Part shown: positions 52,535 to 61,909 of the stretch, in pieces
Position numbering within the stretch: position 1 is the stretch's first letter
Layout: each line of letters begins with the position of its first letter
Assembly: GCF_022808955.1 (NCBI RefSeq)
Contig: NZ_JAKZEY010000001.1
Span: 124,001-188,000, forward strand
Origin: Anaerococcus sp. AGMB09787
GTDB lineage: Bacteria; Bacillota; Clostridia; Tissierellales; Peptoniphilaceae
DNA length: 64,000 bases
Reading direction: 5' to 3'
The notes under the pieces: generated by a model
What the model was told of the DNA's origin: nothing
What the model saw: only the letters and a program-made list of their open reading frames with translations
Database searches by the model: none
Made by a program: the position numbers and the translations under genes

Positions 52535-54148
52535 ATGTTTTGTTATCAATGTCAAGAAACAGCAAATAATAAAGGATGTACCAAGAGGGGAGTTTGTGGC
52601 AAGGACGAAGTTACTGCCAATATTCAAGACCTTTTAATATATGTTAGCAAGGGCCTAAGCGAGGTCATAAATAAGTCTAATGATATCGAAGATAAATATT
52701 ACGATAGGATTTCTAACAACCTATTTATATCTATAACTAATGCAAACTTTGATAAGGATTTTATCCTAGAAGCAGTTAAAGAAACCATTAGGATGAAAGA
52801 AGACTTGCTAGGAAAAAATAACCTTGGTAACCTATCAGAAGGTGCTAATTTTAATTCTGCGGATGATGAGGAGCTAATGAAAAAAGCCATAGAGGTTGGC
52901 ATATTAAATATAATAAAGGAAGATGAGAGAAGCCTAAAAGAACTAATAACCTATGGGCTAAAGGGGATGGCAGCCTATAACCACCACGCCAATGTCTTGG
53001 GTTATAGGGATAGAAGCATAGATGAATTCATTACTAAGAGCCTAGAAGCAACCACCAAAAACTTATCCTTAGATGAGTTAATAGATTTAGTGTTAGAAAC
53101 AGGATCCTTTGGTATAAAGGCCATGGAATTACTTGATAAGGCGAACAGAGAATCTTTTGGTAGTCCGGAGATAACAGAAGTAAACTATGGAGTAGGGGAT
53201 AAGCCGGGAATACTGATATCAGGCCATGACCTAAAAGATATGAGGACCTTGCTAGAACAAAGTAAGGATGCTGGTATAGAAATCTATACCCACTCAGAGA
53301 TGCTCCCTGCCAACTATTACCCTGAATTCAAAAAGTATGACCACCTCCATGGCAACTACGGCAATAGTTGGTGGAAGCAAAATGAAGAATTCGAACACTT
53401 TAATGGGCCGATCCTAATGACAACCAATTGCATAATTCCAATGAAGTCAACAAATACCTACAGGGATAGGATGTTTACAACAGGAAATGCAGGCTATCCA
53501 GGAGTAGTCCATATTAGTGAAGATGAGGATGGTAACAAGGACTTTAGTCAAATAATTGAACTTGCAAAGACTTGCAAGGCCCCAGATAAGCTTGAAGATA
53601 TAAAAGTAGTAGGAGGCTTTGCCCACGAACAAACATTGGCCTTGGCAGATAAAATTGTCAGGGAGGTCAAGGCTGGCAATATCAAAAAATTTGTTGTAAT
53701 GGCTGGCTGTGATGGAAGAAATAAAGATAGGTCCTACTACACAGACTTTGCCAAGGCCCTACCAAAAGACTATGTAATTCTTACTGCAGGCTGTGCAAAA
53801 TACAGGTACAACAAGCTAGGTCTTGGGGATATAAATGGAATACCAAGGGTCCTAGATGCAGGTCAATGTAACGATTCATATTCCCTAGTGCAAATCGCCA
53901 TAGCCCTAAAAGACGCCTTTGGCCTAGATGATATAAATGACCTGCCAATAGAATACAACATAGCCTGGTACGAACAAAAGGCAGTCATAGTCCTACTAAG
54001 CCTATTAAGCCTTGGAGTAAAAAACATTCACCTAGGACCAAGCCTACCTGCCTTCCTATCAGATACAGTAGTAAAATTTTTGGTAGATAACTTTAACTTA
54101 AGCCCAAACAAAAGTGTCGATGAGGACTTAAAAGAGATGTGTAATTAA
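52535..54148 (+). CDS. hcp: Hydroxylamine reductase (hybrid cluster protein)
   Basis: A 537-aa hybrid-cluster protein that reduces hydroxylamine to ammonia or, in other bacteria, nitric oxide to N2O. The N-terminal cysteine motif [19 protein letters not shown], then VCGK, has the CX2CX7CX5C spacing of the [4Fe-4S] cluster in strict anaerobes. Hybrid-cluster ligands are present: H and E in GHDLKDM and [12 protein letters not shown], Cys in [20 protein letters not shown]-like Cys, GCAKYRYN and QCNDSY. It ends in a terminator. It guards against nitrosative stress and is probably controlled by the CRP/FNR protein encoded next. Confidence 0.95.
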   Translation: MFCYQCQETANNKGCTKRGVCGKDEVTANIQDLLIYVSKGLSEVINKSNDIEDKYYDRISNNLFISITNANFDKDFILEAVKETIRMKEDLLGKNNLGNLSEGANFNSADDEELMKKAIEVGILNIIKEDERSLKELITYGLKGMAAYNHHANVLGYRDRSIDEFITKSLEATTKNLSLDELIDLVLETGSFGIKAMELLDKANRESFGSPEITEVNYGVGDKPGILISGHDLKDMRTLLEQSKDAGIEIYTHSEMLPANYYPEFKKYDHLHGNYGNSWWKQNEEFEHFNGPILMTTNCIIPMKSTNTYRDRMFTTGNAGYPGVVHISEDEDGNKDFSQIIELAKTCKAPDKLEDIKVVGGFAHEQTLALADKIVREVKAGNIKKFVVMAGCDGRNKDRSYYTDFAKALPKDYVILTAGCAKYRYNKLGLGDINGIPRVLDAGQCNDSYSLVQIAIALKDAFGLDDINDLPIEYNIAWYEQKAVIVLLSLLSLGVKNIHLGPSLPAFLSDTVVKFLVDNFNLSPNKSVDEDLKEMCN

Positions 54149-54180
54149 TTTAGTAGAGAGAAATTTAAAAGATATTAGAT

Positions 54181-54228
54181 AGACCAATGCCTAACCTTTA
54201 ATTAAAGGAGTGGGCTTGGTCTTTTTTT
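54181..54228 (+). terminator. Terminator after hcp
   Basis: AGACCAA (54181-54187) pairs with TTGGTCT (54216-54222) with inner GCC/GGC and CTTTAATTAAAG stems, followed by seven T residues. Confidence 0.8.
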
Positions 54229-54301
54229 GACCTATCTCCTTAGAAATATAATAATATGTCCTCGTTTAAAAAATCCTGTATAATATTAACAAGGAGCTAG
54301 T

Positions 54302-54946
54302 ATGGATCTTAGGGAAATTGACTTATTTAAAAATTTATCAGAAGAAGACTTGGTGAGATTAAGCAAAGATGTGAGCTTTGAAGAGAGGACCTACAAAAAG
54401 GGCGAGACCATCTTTAACTGGGGAGATATAACAAAAGACCTTTTTTACTTGCGTGAAGGGAAGATTGCTATTTATAATATAGATTCTAAGGGCAAGAGAT
54501 TTATCTTGGAAAGCTTGGATAAGCCTATGGTATTTGGAGAAATATATGTCTACCTAAACTTACCCTTTGACTTCTATGGAGAGGCGATGGTTGATAGCAA
54601 GATTATAATCATTAGGGATTTTAAAAAGATTATCGAGGCTAGTCCTAGGACTTTGCTTTTAGATTTTATTGACCTTTTGGCAAGAAAGACCCTAAGCTTA
54701 TCCAAGAAAAACCAAATAAGCTCTTCTCAAAGTCTCAGACAAAAAATTTCCAAGGTCCTCCTTGAAAATGAAATTAATAACAAGGTAGACCTTACTATGA
54801 CCAGGGAAGAGCTAGCAGATTATCTATCTGTAACTAGACCTTCCTTATCAAGAGAACTATCCAATATGGTCGATAGTGATTTGATAGAGATAGATGGTAG
54901 GAATATTTATATTATAAATAAGGAAGAGATTATAAAGCAACTTTAA
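54302..54946 (+). CDS. CRP/FNR-family transcriptional regulator
   Basis: A 214-aa regulator with an N-terminal cyclic-nucleotide-binding-like barrel (about 1-115; YKKGETIFNWGD, LFYLREGKIAIYN, VFGEIYVYLN), a long dimer helix and a C-terminal winged HTH (TMTREELADYLSVTRPSLSR). No cysteine is present in the protein, so it is not an Fe-S FNR sensor; it may sense NO with a heme, or a small molecule. It lies one gene after hcp, so it is a good candidate for an HcpR-like controller of hcp. An AAGGAG site precedes the ATG, and TATAAT lies at 54282-54287. Confidence 0.88.
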   Translation: MDLREIDLFKNLSEEDLVRLSKDVSFEERTYKKGETIFNWGDITKDLFYLREGKIAIYNIDSKGKRFILESLDKPMVFGEIYVYLNLPFDFYGEAMVDSKIIIIRDFKKIIEASPRTLLLDFIDLLARKTLSLSKKNQISSSQSLRQKISKVLLENEINNKVDLTMTREELADYLSVTRPSLSRELSNMVDSDLIEIDGRNIYIINKEEIIKQL

Positions 54947-54947
54947 A

Positions 54948-54990
54948 AGCCCCCAGAATATTAACTTTGAAGTTAAGGTTCTAAGGGGCT
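54948..54990. terminator. Hairpin terminator downstream of the CRP/FNR gene
   Basis: AGCCCC (54948-54953) pairs with GGGGCT (54985-54990), with an inner TTAACTTTGAAGTTAA hairpin. On the minus strand TTTT follows, so it may also serve the convergent small-protein genes. Confidence 0.6.
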
Positions 54991-55046
54991 ATAAAAATTT
55001 GAGATTCACAAATTATCTAGCTAGGTTAATTGTGGTTAAATAACTA

Positions 55047-55193
55047 TTAAAAAATCCCAGATATCACTTGGGCAATCCACCATCCAGCTTGGTGGCCGGT
55101 AGCATAAAGGATTATGCCATCAATTAATATAGAGCATAAGGGCATCAATATGAGGAATAAAATTATAGATTTTTTTGATTTAAATTCAGCCAT
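55047..55193 (-). CDS. 48-aa single-helix membrane peptide with TGHxAGWW motif
   Basis: Start at the ATG at 55193: AAGGATAT lies upstream. MAEFKSKKS is basic, then a hydrophobic stretch (about 10-31, IILFLILMPLCSILIDGIIL) and the end TGHQAGWWIAQVISGIF. The core IDGIILYATGHQAGWW is closely like VDGAIITTTGHSAGWW of the larger protein encoded 13 bases upstream, so the two share a fold segment or a partner. Size and membrane location suit an immunity peptide, the second peptide of a two-peptide system, or an accessory of the larger protein. I do not recognise the family. Confidence 0.65.
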   Translation of the reverse strand: MAEFKSKKSIILFLILMPLCSILIDGIILYATGHQAGWWIAQVISGIF

Positions 55194-55206
55194 TATATCC
55201 TTCTTT

Positions 55207-55650
55207 CTATAAATATGGACAATGCCATACATCGTGTGGGCTGTTTTTTACACATCCAGAAGCATCTATTCCATAAGAAGTTCCATCGTTATTGATAAAG
55301 ACTTTTTCTACATTACTTTTAGCCCGCTTCATAGCTTCAGATGCCCACCAACCTGCACTATGACCTGTAGTAGTAATAATAGCACCGTCAACTATATAAC
55401 CTACTACAATTCCACTAACAAATAATAAGATTCCAGTAGCAGAATAAGTACTTATATCCTTATAAAGCTTTTCTCTTTGAAAAATGTAAGTTTCATCAGC
55501 ATCTGTATTCGTATTTAAAGATAAAGATGTTTCTTGTAAATTAATAGTATTTACTTCGGAATCTGCATACGTAATACCACTAAAAAATGGTAAAATAAAT
55601 GTGAATACAAGAGCGAGCGTAAAAATCTTTTTATATATAGTTTTCATCAT
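55207..55650 (-). CDS. 147-aa secreted/membrane protein with TGHxAGWW motif, family unknown
   Basis: The ATG at 55650 follows AGGAG by five bases. Residues 1-29 are a Sec signal peptide with likely cleavage after ITYA. A polar 30-residue stretch follows, then a charged segment (QREKLYKD), a hydrophobic helix (about 71-92) and VDGAIITTTGHSAGWW (87-102). The soluble tail (108-147) has only two cysteines (133 and 144), which could form a disulfide. Closely spaced with the 48-aa gene that repeats the core motif. Possibly a bacteriocin-like or cell-surface protein; this is a guess, and no known family was recognised. Confidence 0.65.
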   Translation of the reverse strand: MMKTIYKKIFTLALVFTFILPFFSGITYADSEVNTINLQETSLSLNTNTDADETYIFQREKLYKDISTYSATGILLFVSGIVVGYIVDGAIITTTGHSAGWWASEAMKRAKSNVEKVFINNDGTSYGIDASGCVKNSPHDVWHCPYL

Positions 55651-55756
55651 AAATTCTCCTTTCCATTGACTTAATAAGTACCTTAACATCTGATTCTAAA
55701 ACAATTTATTTGCCTCCTAACTTCTATCTAATAAATATTACTATGTCTTTATAATT

Positions 55757-55785
55757 ATAATATTATAAAAACGTTTTTTTGTCAA
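55757..55785 (-). promoter_or_regulatory. Promoter of the TGHxAGWW gene pair
   Basis: On the minus strand, TTGACA (55785 to 55780), 17-base spacer, TATTAT (55762 to 55757), with a leader of about 100 bases before the ATG. Confidence 0.5.
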
Positions 55786-55897
55786 GTTAATACTTTGAAT
55801 ATTTTGAAAATATATAGACTTTAGTTTTAATGTAATTTTATATGTGATTTCTATTTTTTATAAAGTAATAATCAAAATAAAAAAATTTAAAAAGCCC

Positions 55898-55926
55898 TTG
55901 ATTTAATCTTCTTTTTGTTGTATTAT
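55898..55926 (+). promoter_or_regulatory. Promoter of the S10 ribosomal operon
   Basis: TTGATT (55898-55903), 17-base spacer, TATTAT (55921-55926), within a very AT-rich upstream stretch (55790-55900) that could act as an UP element. The expected start near 55933 gives a 140-base leader. Confidence 0.65.
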
Positions 55927-55932
55927 ATATAA

Positions 55933-56072
55933 GTGCTGTGAAGTGAGATGTTGCTTATGCTTTAAGGCCAAGGGCATAAGGAAACTTTCACCAAGCGAGC
56001 TTAGGAATGATCCTGAGCGGTTTCCAAATAATATCAAACACCCGGACGGGTGGAAAGAAAGAGAGAGGGAAA
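55933..56072 (+). ncRNA. Structured leader of the S10 operon
   Basis: The untranslated leader can form three helices in a row: CTTATGC (55954-55960) with GCATAAG (55974-55980); GGAAAC (55980-55985) with GTTTCC (56020-56025) enclosing GCTTAGGA/TCCTGAGC (55999-56006, 56011-56018) with an ATGA loop; and CACCC/GGGTG (56039-56043, 56048-56052). In other bacteria ribosomal protein L4 binds such a leader and represses the operon; the same is plausible here but not shown. Confidence 0.5.
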
Positions 56073-56381
56073 ATGGCTGAACAAAAGATTAGAATTAGAC
56101 TAAGAGCATATGATCATGAAGTTATCGATAGCTCAGCAGAGAAAATCGTAGAAGCGGTTAAGAGATCCGGAGCCAAAGTAAGTGGACCAATCCCATTACC
56201 AACAGAAATTGAAAGAATCACAATTCTTAGGGCGGTTCACAAATACAAGGACTCAAGAGAACAGTTTGAACAAAGAACACATAAGAGATTAATCGACATC
56301 ATAGGACCTAATGCAAAGACATTAGACGCACTAAAGAAGTTAAACTTACCTGCAGGTGTCGATATCGAAATTAAGCTATAA
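56073..56381 (+). CDS. rpsJ: 30S ribosomal protein S10
   Basis: A 102-aa protein, the standard length, of the 30S head that also acts in antitermination as NusE. Sequence [20 protein letters not shown] at the start and [14 protein letters not shown] are conserved. The ATG at 56073 has GAGAGGGA upstream; earlier in-frame starts lie in the leader and would add about 22 residues without homology. First gene of the long S10 operon that fills the rest of the window; followed by an 80-base gap with a hairpin. Confidence 0.95.
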   Translation: MAEQKIRIRLRAYDHEVIDSSAEKIVEAVKRSGAKVSGPIPLPTEIERITILRAVHKYKDSREQFEQRTHKRLIDIIGPNAKTLDALKKLNLPAGVDIEIKL

Positions 56382-56394
56382 CTGTAATTAGGAT

Positions 56395-56437
56395 GATTGA
56401 CGATAATTGGTTATTAAGGAATAATCAAGAATCAATC
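56395..56437 (+). other. Hairpin between rpsJ and rplC
   Basis: TTGGTTATT (56407-56415) pairs with AATAATCAA (56420-56428), enclosed by GATTG/CAATC (56395-56399, 56433-56437). No T run follows, so it is not a plain terminator. It lies in the only sizeable gap of the operon; its role is unknown. Confidence 0.5.
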
Positions 56438-56460
56438 CGCTGTAATTAAGGAGGTACTCA

Positions 56461-57090
56461 ATGAAGAGTATATTTACAACAAAAGTAGGCATGACTCAAG
56501 TCATCGACGAAGATGGAGTTATTACTCCTGTAACTGTCCTAAAGGCCGACGAAAATGTTATAGTTCAAGTCAAAACAGTAGAAACTGATGGCTATAACGC
56601 AATCCAAGTTGGATATATGGACAAGAAAGAAAAGAATGTTAAGAAACCTGTTAGAGAACACTTTAAAAAAGCAGGCGCTACAACAAAGAGATTCCTAAGA
56701 GAGATTAATCTAGGAGATGAAGCTCCAGAATTTAATCTTGGAGATAAGCTTTCAGTAGACCAATTTGAAGCTGGTGAGCTAGTAGATGTTGTTGCAACAT
56801 CAAAGGGTAAGGGAACTCAAGGTGCTATCAAAAGATGGAACTACGGAAGAGGACCTCAAGGCCACGGTTCAAAATCACACAGGGTTGCAGGTGCAAGATC
56901 TGCGGGATCTGATCCAGCTAGAGTTTTCAAAGGTAGAAAAGGTTCAGGAAAGATGGGTAACGAAAGAGTTACTGTTCAAAACATCGAGGTTATCAAGGTA
57001 AGTACTGAAGATAACTACATCTTAGTTAAGGGTGGAGTTCCAGGACCTAAGGGCGGACTTGTTGAAGTTAAACAAGCCATCAAAGCCTAA
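56461..57090 (+). CDS. rplC: 50S ribosomal protein L3
   Basis: A 209-aa protein that binds 23S rRNA near the peptidyl transferase centre. GMTQVIDEDGVITPVTVLKA at the start and RRVAGARSAGSDPARVFKGR-like in the middle (about 140-160), which reaches the centre, are conserved. An AAGGAGG site precedes the ATG. Ends 14 bases before rplD. Confidence 0.95.
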   Translation: MKSIFTTKVGMTQVIDEDGVITPVTVLKADENVIVQVKTVETDGYNAIQVGYMDKKEKNVKKPVREHFKKAGATTKRFLREINLGDEAPEFNLGDKLSVDQFEAGELVDVVATSKGKGTQGAIKRWNYGRGPQGHGSKSHRVAGARSAGSDPARVFKGRKGSGKMGNERVTVQNIEVIKVSTEDNYILVKGGVPGPKGGLVEVKQAIKA

Positions 57091-57104
57091 TTAAGGAGGA
57101 ATAA

Positions 57105-57728
57105 ATGCCTAAAGTAGATATTTTAAATATTAAAGGAGAAAATGTTGGTTCACTAGAGCTTAACGAAACTCTATTTAATACATCTATCAGTGAACAAGCT
57201 GTATATGAAGTTGTTAAAAACCAACTAGCAAATAAAAGACAAGGTACACAATCTGCCAAGACTCGTTCAGAAGTACGTGGTGGTGGACGTAAACCATTTA
57301 GACAAAAAGGAACAGGACGTGCTCGTCAAGGTTCAATCAGAGCTCCTCACTACACAGGCGGTGGAGTTGTATTTGCACCAAAGCCAAGAGACTATAGCTA
57401 CAAACTTCCTAAGAAGTTAAAAAGAAAAGCTCTTTATTCAGTTCTTACATCAAAGGTAAATGATAATGAACTAATTGTTGTAGATAGTCTAGCACTAGAA
57501 AACAACAAGACTAAAGAAGCAGCTACTGCCCTAAAGGCCCTAGGAGCTGATAGAACAGCTTATGTAGTAACAGCTGAAAATGATAATCTTGTTTACAGAG
57601 CTTTTAGAAACATCGAGGGTGTTGACGTATCAAGCGCAAGTCTAATCAATGTTTATGACCTAATAAGACATGACAAGTTAGTAATTACACAAGATGCAGT
57701 TGCTAAACTTGAGGAGGTATTTAACTAA
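57105..57728 (+). CDS. rplD: 50S ribosomal protein L4
   Basis: A 207-aa protein of the exit tunnel and, in other bacteria, the repressor of this operon. [20 protein letters not shown] is the tunnel loop; macrolide-resistance mutations map there in other species, and the loop here is wild-type like. The stop overlaps the rplW start by one base (TAATG). Confidence 0.95.
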   Translation: MPKVDILNIKGENVGSLELNETLFNTSISEQAVYEVVKNQLANKRQGTQSAKTRSEVRGGGRKPFRQKGTGRARQGSIRAPHYTGGGVVFAPKPRDYSYKLPKKLKRKALYSVLTSKVNDNELIVVDSLALENNKTKEAATALKALGADRTAYVVTAENDNLVYRAFRNIEGVDVSSASLINVYDLIRHDKLVITQDAVAKLEEVFN

Positions 57729-58021
57729 TGAAATCACCTTACGAAATTATCAAAAGACCAATAATCACAGAAAAAAGTATGGAAATGCTTGATGAGAACA
57801 AATATACTTTTGAAGTAGACAAGAATGCAAACAAACCTGAAATCAAAGCTGCAATAGAGGCTATATTTGATGGGGTTAAGGTTAAAACAGTTAGAACAAT
57901 GAACCTTACTGGAAAATCTGTTAGAACAAGATATGGATATGGTAAAAGACCTGACTGGAAAAAAGCAATTGTTACCTTGACAGATGACAGTGCAGAAATT
58001 GAATACTTCGACGGACTATAA
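57728..58021 (+). CDS. rplW: 50S ribosomal protein L23
   Basis: A 97-aa protein beside the tunnel exit, docking site for trigger factor and [23 protein letters not shown] is the family signature. Overlaps rplD by one base and ends 11 bases before rplB. Confidence 0.95.
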   Translation: MKSPYEIIKRPIITEKSMEMLDENKYTFEVDKNANKPEIKAAIEAIFDGVKVKTVRTMNLTGKSVRTRYGYGKRPDWKKAIVTLTDDSAEIEYFDGL

Positions 58022-58032
58022 GGAGGGTTTAA

Positions 58033-58866
58033 ATGGGTATTAGAAAATTAAAACCATCTTCAAACGGTCATAGAAATATGTCTGTTTCAACTTTCGAAGA
58101 AATAACAAAGACAAAACCTGAAAAATCTCTTACAGTTGCTCTAAAAAGCAAGGGTGGAAGAAATAACACTGGTAGAACAACAGTAAGATTCCGTGGTGGC
58201 GGAGTTAAAAGAAAATATAGAATAATAGACTTTAAAAGAGATAAGGATAACATTCCAGCTAGGGTAAAAAGTATAGAATACGATCCAAACAGAAGTGCAA
58301 ACATTGCTTTACTAGCCTACAATGACGGTGAAAAGAGATACATCCTTGCACCTAAGGGACTTAATGTTGGAGATGTAGTAGAGTCAGGACCAAACGCGGA
58401 TATTAAACCAGGTAATGCTCTAGAACTTAAAGACATCCCAGTAGGTACAATAGTTCATAACATCGAACTTAAAGCAGGAAGAGGAGCTCTTCTAGTAAGG
58501 AGTGCAGGTACAGGAGCACAACTTATGGCTAAGGAAGGCAAATTTGCTACACTAAGACTTCCTTCAGGCGAAATGAGACTAGTTCACCTTAACTGTAAAG
58601 CTACAATAGGATATGTTGGAAACAGCGAACACGAACTTATAAGAATAGGTAAGGCTGGTAAGAGTAGATACCTAGGAAGAAGACCTCACGTAAGAGGATC
58701 TGTAATGAACCCTGTTGACCATCCACATGGTGGTGGTGAAGGAAGAGCACCAATAGGTAGACCAAGCCCAATGACACCATGGGGTAAGAAAGCTATGGGT
58801 GTTAAGACAAGAAACACTAAAAAACAATCTGAAGCTTACATTGTAAGAAGAAGAAACGAAAAATAG
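58033..58866 (+). CDS. rplB: 50S ribosomal protein L2
   Basis: A 277-aa protein near the peptidyl transferase centre, needed for subunit joining. [18 protein letters not shown] and the universal [17 protein letters not shown] with its conserved His are both present. AAGGAGGG precedes the ATG. The C-terminus is basic, as usual. Confidence 0.96.
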   Translation: MGIRKLKPSSNGHRNMSVSTFEEITKTKPEKSLTVALKSKGGRNNTGRTTVRFRGGGVKRKYRIIDFKRDKDNIPARVKSIEYDPNRSANIALLAYNDGEKRYILAPKGLNVGDVVESGPNADIKPGNALELKDIPVGTIVHNIELKAGRGALLVRSAGTGAQLMAKEGKFATLRLPSGEMRLVHLNCKATIGYVGNSEHELIRIGKAGKSRYLGRRPHVRGSVMNPVDHPHGGGEGRAPIGRPSPMTPWGKKAMGVKTRNTKKQSEAYIVRRRNEK

Positions 58867-58875
58867 GGGGATATA

Positions 58876-59163
58876 ATGGCAAGATCAGTTAAAAAAGGAC
58901 CATTTGTCGATGATCATTTAATGAAAAAAATTGATGAATTAAATGAAAAAAATGAAAAAAAAGTTATAAGAACATGGTCAAGACGTTCTACAATATTCCC
59001 AGAATTTGTAGAGCATACAATAGCAGTACACGACGGAAGAAAACATGTTCCAATATATATAACAGAAGATATGGTAGGACACAAACTTGGTGAGTTCGTA
59101 CCAACAAGAACCTTCAGGGGCCACGCTAAAAAGGCTACTGAAATGAAAAGCAAATTACGTTAG
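58876..59163 (+). CDS. rpsS: 30S ribosomal protein S19
   Basis: A 95-aa protein of the 30S head. [19 protein letters not shown] at the start, [20 protein letters not shown] and [16 protein letters not shown] are conserved. It contacts S13 and the tRNA-bound head. GGGGGATA precedes the ATG. Confidence 0.96.
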   Translation: MARSVKKGPFVDDHLMKKIDELNEKNEKKVIRTWSRRSTIFPEFVEHTIAVHDGRKHVPIYITEDMVGHKLGEFVPTRTFRGHAKKATEMKSKLR

Positions 59164-59172
59164 GAGTAAGAT

Positions 59173-59520
59173 ATGGAAGTTAAAGCAGAAGCTAAATATC
59201 AAAGAATATCTCCTCTTAAAGTCCACTTCATAGCAAGAGAGATCAGGGGCAAGCAAGTTGACGAAGCACTTAACATCTTAAGATTTACTAACAAAAAAGG
59301 TGCTAGACTTCTTGAAGAAGTACTCAAGAGTGCCATTGCCAATGCTGAAAACAACAATGGACTTGACAGAAATGATCTATATGTTAAGAAAGCATACGCT
59401 AACGATGCTCCAACAATGAAAAGATACAGACCAAAGGCTAAGGGAGCAGCTTATCCAATATTGAAGAGATCAAGCCATATCGGTGTAGTGCTACAAGATA
59501 TAGAAATTACGGAGGAATAA
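59173..59520 (+). CDS. rplV: 50S ribosomal protein L22
   Basis: A 115-aa protein whose hairpin lines the exit tunnel. [38 protein letters not shown] and [17 protein letters not shown]-like (hairpin tip) are conserved. It ends one base before rpsC. Confidence 0.95.
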   Translation: MEVKAEAKYQRISPLKVHFIAREIRGKQVDEALNILRFTNKKGARLLEEVLKSAIANAENNNGLDRNDLYVKKAYANDAPTMKRYRPKAKGAAYPILKRSSHIGVVLQDIEITEE

Positions 59521-59521
59521 G

Positions 59522-60247
59522 ATGGGCCAAAAAGTAAACCCAAAGGGATATAGAGTAGGTGTTATCAAGGACTGGGATTCAAAATGGTTCGCAGACAAGA
59601 AAAATTTCTCAGATCTATTAGTAGAAGACTATAACATCAGAAAAATAATCAAAAAAGACATGTATGATGCAGGAATTGCAGACATAGAAATTGAAAGAGC
59701 AGTAAACAACCTAAAGGTTACTATCTTTACAGGAAAACCTGGTATGGTAATTGGAAAGGGTGGCTCAGGAGTTGAAGAACTAAAGGCAAAACTTGAAAAA
59801 GCTGCCCCAGGTAAGAGGATCATCATCAATGTTGAAGAGATTAAATATCAAGACCTTTCAGCTCAACTAGTTGCAGAAAATATTGCAAGCCAACTAGAAA
59901 ACAGAGTAGCTTTTAGACGTGCTATGAAGCAATCAATCCAAAGAACAATGAGAGCTGGAGCTAAGGGAATCAAGACTATGGTATCAGGTAGACTTGGTGG
60001 AGCTGATATGGCTAGAAGCGAAGGATATTCTGAAGGTACAATTCCATTACAAACACTAAGAGCAAACATTGACTACGGATTTGCAGAAGCTGACACAGAA
60101 TATGGAAAGATCGGTTGTAAAGTTTGGATCTACAAGGGCGAAGTTCTTCCAGGAGAAAAAGCTGAGAGAGAACCGAAAATGAAACAACCAAGAAACAATA
60201 ACAGAAGAAGAAGAAATAATAGACGTCCAAATAACAAAAATAAATAA
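59522..60247 (+). CDS. rpsC: 30S ribosomal protein S3
   Basis: A 241-aa protein at the mRNA entry channel. N-terminal [22 protein letters not shown] domain with [19 protein letters not shown] and C-terminal [20 protein letters not shown]. The tail after about residue 218 is rich in Asn and Arg ([11 protein letters not shown]), a low-complexity basic extension. A 38-base gap separates it from rplP. Confidence 0.95.
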   Translation: MGQKVNPKGYRVGVIKDWDSKWFADKKNFSDLLVEDYNIRKIIKKDMYDAGIADIEIERAVNNLKVTIFTGKPGMVIGKGGSGVEELKAKLEKAAPGKRIIINVEEIKYQDLSAQLVAENIASQLENRVAFRRAMKQSIQRTMRAGAKGIKTMVSGRLGGADMARSEGYSEGTIPLQTLRANIDYGFAEADTEYGKIGCKVWIYKGEVLPGEKAEREPKMKQPRNNNRRRRNNRRPNNKNK

Positions 60248-60285
60248 GGATGACACTAGTTTAAAGAATTAGGAGAGAAATTTTT

Positions 60286-60714
60286 ATGTTAATGCCTAAA
60301 AGAGTTAAATATCGTAGACAACATAGAGGCAGAATGAAGGGATTTGCACAAAAGGGCAACCAACTATCATATGGTGAATATGGATTACAATCACTAGAAT
60401 CAAGTTGGATGACAGCAAATCAAATCGAGGCTGCACGTCGTGCGATGACAAGATATATCAAAAGAGGCGGAAATATTTGGATCAAAGTATTTCCAGACAA
60501 GCCAGTTTCAAAGAAACCGGCAGAAGTAAGAATGGGATCTGGTAAAGGTGCTCCAGAATATTGGGTAGCAGTAGTAAAGCCAGGTAGAGTATTATTTGAG
60601 ATGAGTGGTGTTAGTGAAGAAGTTGCAAGAGAGGCTATGAGACTTGCTGCACAAAAACTTCCAGTTAAAACTAAATTCATCAAAAGACTTGAAGTTAACG
60701 CTACGGAGGAATAA
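60286..60714 (+). CDS. rplP: 50S ribosomal protein L16
   Basis: A 142-aa protein near the A-site t[23 protein letters not shown] and [20 protein letters not shown] are conserved. ATG at 60286 gives MLMPKR, as in many Firmicutes. Stop overlaps rpmC by one base. Confidence 0.95.
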   Translation: MLMPKRVKYRRQHRGRMKGFAQKGNQLSYGEYGLQSLESSWMTANQIEAARRAMTRYIKRGGNIWIKVFPDKPVSKKPAEVRMGSGKGAPEYWVAVVKPGRVLFEMSGVSEEVAREAMRLAAQKLPVKTKFIKRLEVNATEE

Positions 60715-60923
60715 TGATGAGACCAGCAGAAATCAGAAATTTATCAGACCAAGATTTAGATAAAAAATTATATGATTTACAAAGTGAGCTTTTCAATCTT
60801 CGTTTCAGACTTGCAACCGGCCAATTAGAAAATCCGGCTGCCATAGGAAATGTTAAAAAAGACATTGCTAGGGTAAAGACAATCCAAACAGAAAGAAAGC
60901 TTAATATAAATAGGGAGGCTTAA
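60714..60923 (+). CDS. rpmC: 50S ribosomal protein L29
   Basis: A 69-aa two-helix protein near the tunnel exit. [20 protein letters not shown] and [20 protein letters not shown] are the family signatures. Two adjacent ATG codons (60714, 60717) follow GGAGG; either could be used. Confidence 0.94.
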   Translation: MMRPAEIRNLSDQDLDKKLYDLQSELFNLRFRLATGQLENPAAIGNVKKDIARVKTIQTERKLNINREA

Positions 60924-60928
60924 ACTTC

Positions 60929-61189
60929 ATGGAAAGAAATAGAAGAAAAGTAGAAAAAGGAGTTGTAGTATCTGATTCTATGGATAAAACTATAACAGTT
61001 TTAGTAGAAAATAAGATCCAACACCCTGTTTACAAGAAAAGAATCAATAGAAGCAAAAAATACAAAGCTCATGATGAAAACAATGAGGCTAAGCTTGGCG
61101 ATACAGTAGTAATCATGGAAACAAGACCTCTATCAAAGACTAAAAGATGGAGACTAGTACGTATCGATCAAGCAGCAGAAATTATCTAA
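60929..61189 (+). CDS. rpsQ: 30S ribosomal protein S17
   Basis: An 86-aa OB-fold protein that binds 16S rRNA early in assembly. [15 protein letters not shown] and [16 protein letters not shown] are conserved. Its ribosome site overlaps the end of rpmC (GGGAGG). Confidence 0.95.
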   Translation: MERNRRKVEKGVVVSDSMDKTITVLVENKIQHPVYKKRINRSKKYKAHDENNEAKLGDTVVIMETRPLSKTKRWRLVRIDQAAEII

Positions 61190-61207
61190 CAGATATAGGA
61201 GATTATT

Positions 61208-61576
61208 ATGATACAACAAGAAACTCGTATGAGAGTTGCAGATAACTCCGGAGCAAGAGAACTATCAGTAATAAAAGTTCTTGGTGGAGCTGGAAGAAGA
61301 TATGCTAACATAGGTGATGTGGTAGTTTGTTCAGTAAAAAGTGCAACACCCGGCGGAGCGGTAAAAAAAGGTTCTGTAGTAAAAGCTGTAATCGTTAGAA
61401 GCAAAAGAGGCCTAAAGAGAATAGATGGATCAAAAATATGCTTTGATGAAAATGCAGCAGTAATAGTAAAAGATGATAAGACACCTGTTGGTACAAGAAT
61501 CTTCGGACCGGTAACAAGAGAGCTAAGATCAGAAGGATTCATGAGAATCATTTCACTTGCACCGGAAGTATTATAG
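61208..61576 (+). CDS. rplN: 50S ribosomal protein L14
   Basis: A 122-aa protein at the subunit interface. [19 protein letters not shown] and [13 protein letters not shown]-like [20 protein letters not shown] are conserved, as is [19 protein letters not shown] site precedes the ATG. Confidence 0.96.
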   Translation: MIQQETRMRVADNSGARELSVIKVLGGAGRRYANIGDVVVCSVKSATPGGAVKKGSVVKAVIVRSKRGLKRIDGSKICFDENAAVIVKDDKTPVGTRIFGPVTRELRSEGFMRIISLAPEVL

Positions 61577-61585
61577 GAGGATTAA

Positions 61586-61894
61586 ATGCATATTAAAAAA
61601 GGCGATAAAGTCCAAGTAATATCAGGTGAGTATAAAGGACACGTTGGAGAAGTAATCAAGGCTTTCCCAAAGGAAAATAGAGTAATAGTTGAAGGTGCAA
61701 ATATCGGTACTAAACACCAAAAGGCAACTCAAATGGGTGGAGAAAGTGGAAGAATCGAAAGAGAAATGCCACTAGACGCTTCAAAAGTTCTACTATATTC
61801 AGAAGAACTAAGCCGTGGTGTTAGAACTAGAGTAGAAGTTATAGACGGCAAAAAAGTTCGTGTATCAACTAAAAGCGATGAAAAATTCGACTAG
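61586..61894 (+). CDS. rplX: 50S ribosomal protein L24
   Basis: A 102-aa assembly-initiator protein with a KOW motif: IKKGDKVQVISGEYKGHVGE. NRVIVEGANIGTKHQKATQM follows. Length typical. TAGGAGG precedes the ATG. Confidence 0.95.
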   Translation: MHIKKGDKVQVISGEYKGHVGEVIKAFPKENRVIVEGANIGTKHQKATQMGGESGRIEREMPLDASKVLLYSEELSRGVRTRVEVIDGKKVRVSTKSDEKFD

Positions 61895-61909
61895 TTCAAA
61901 GGAGATATC

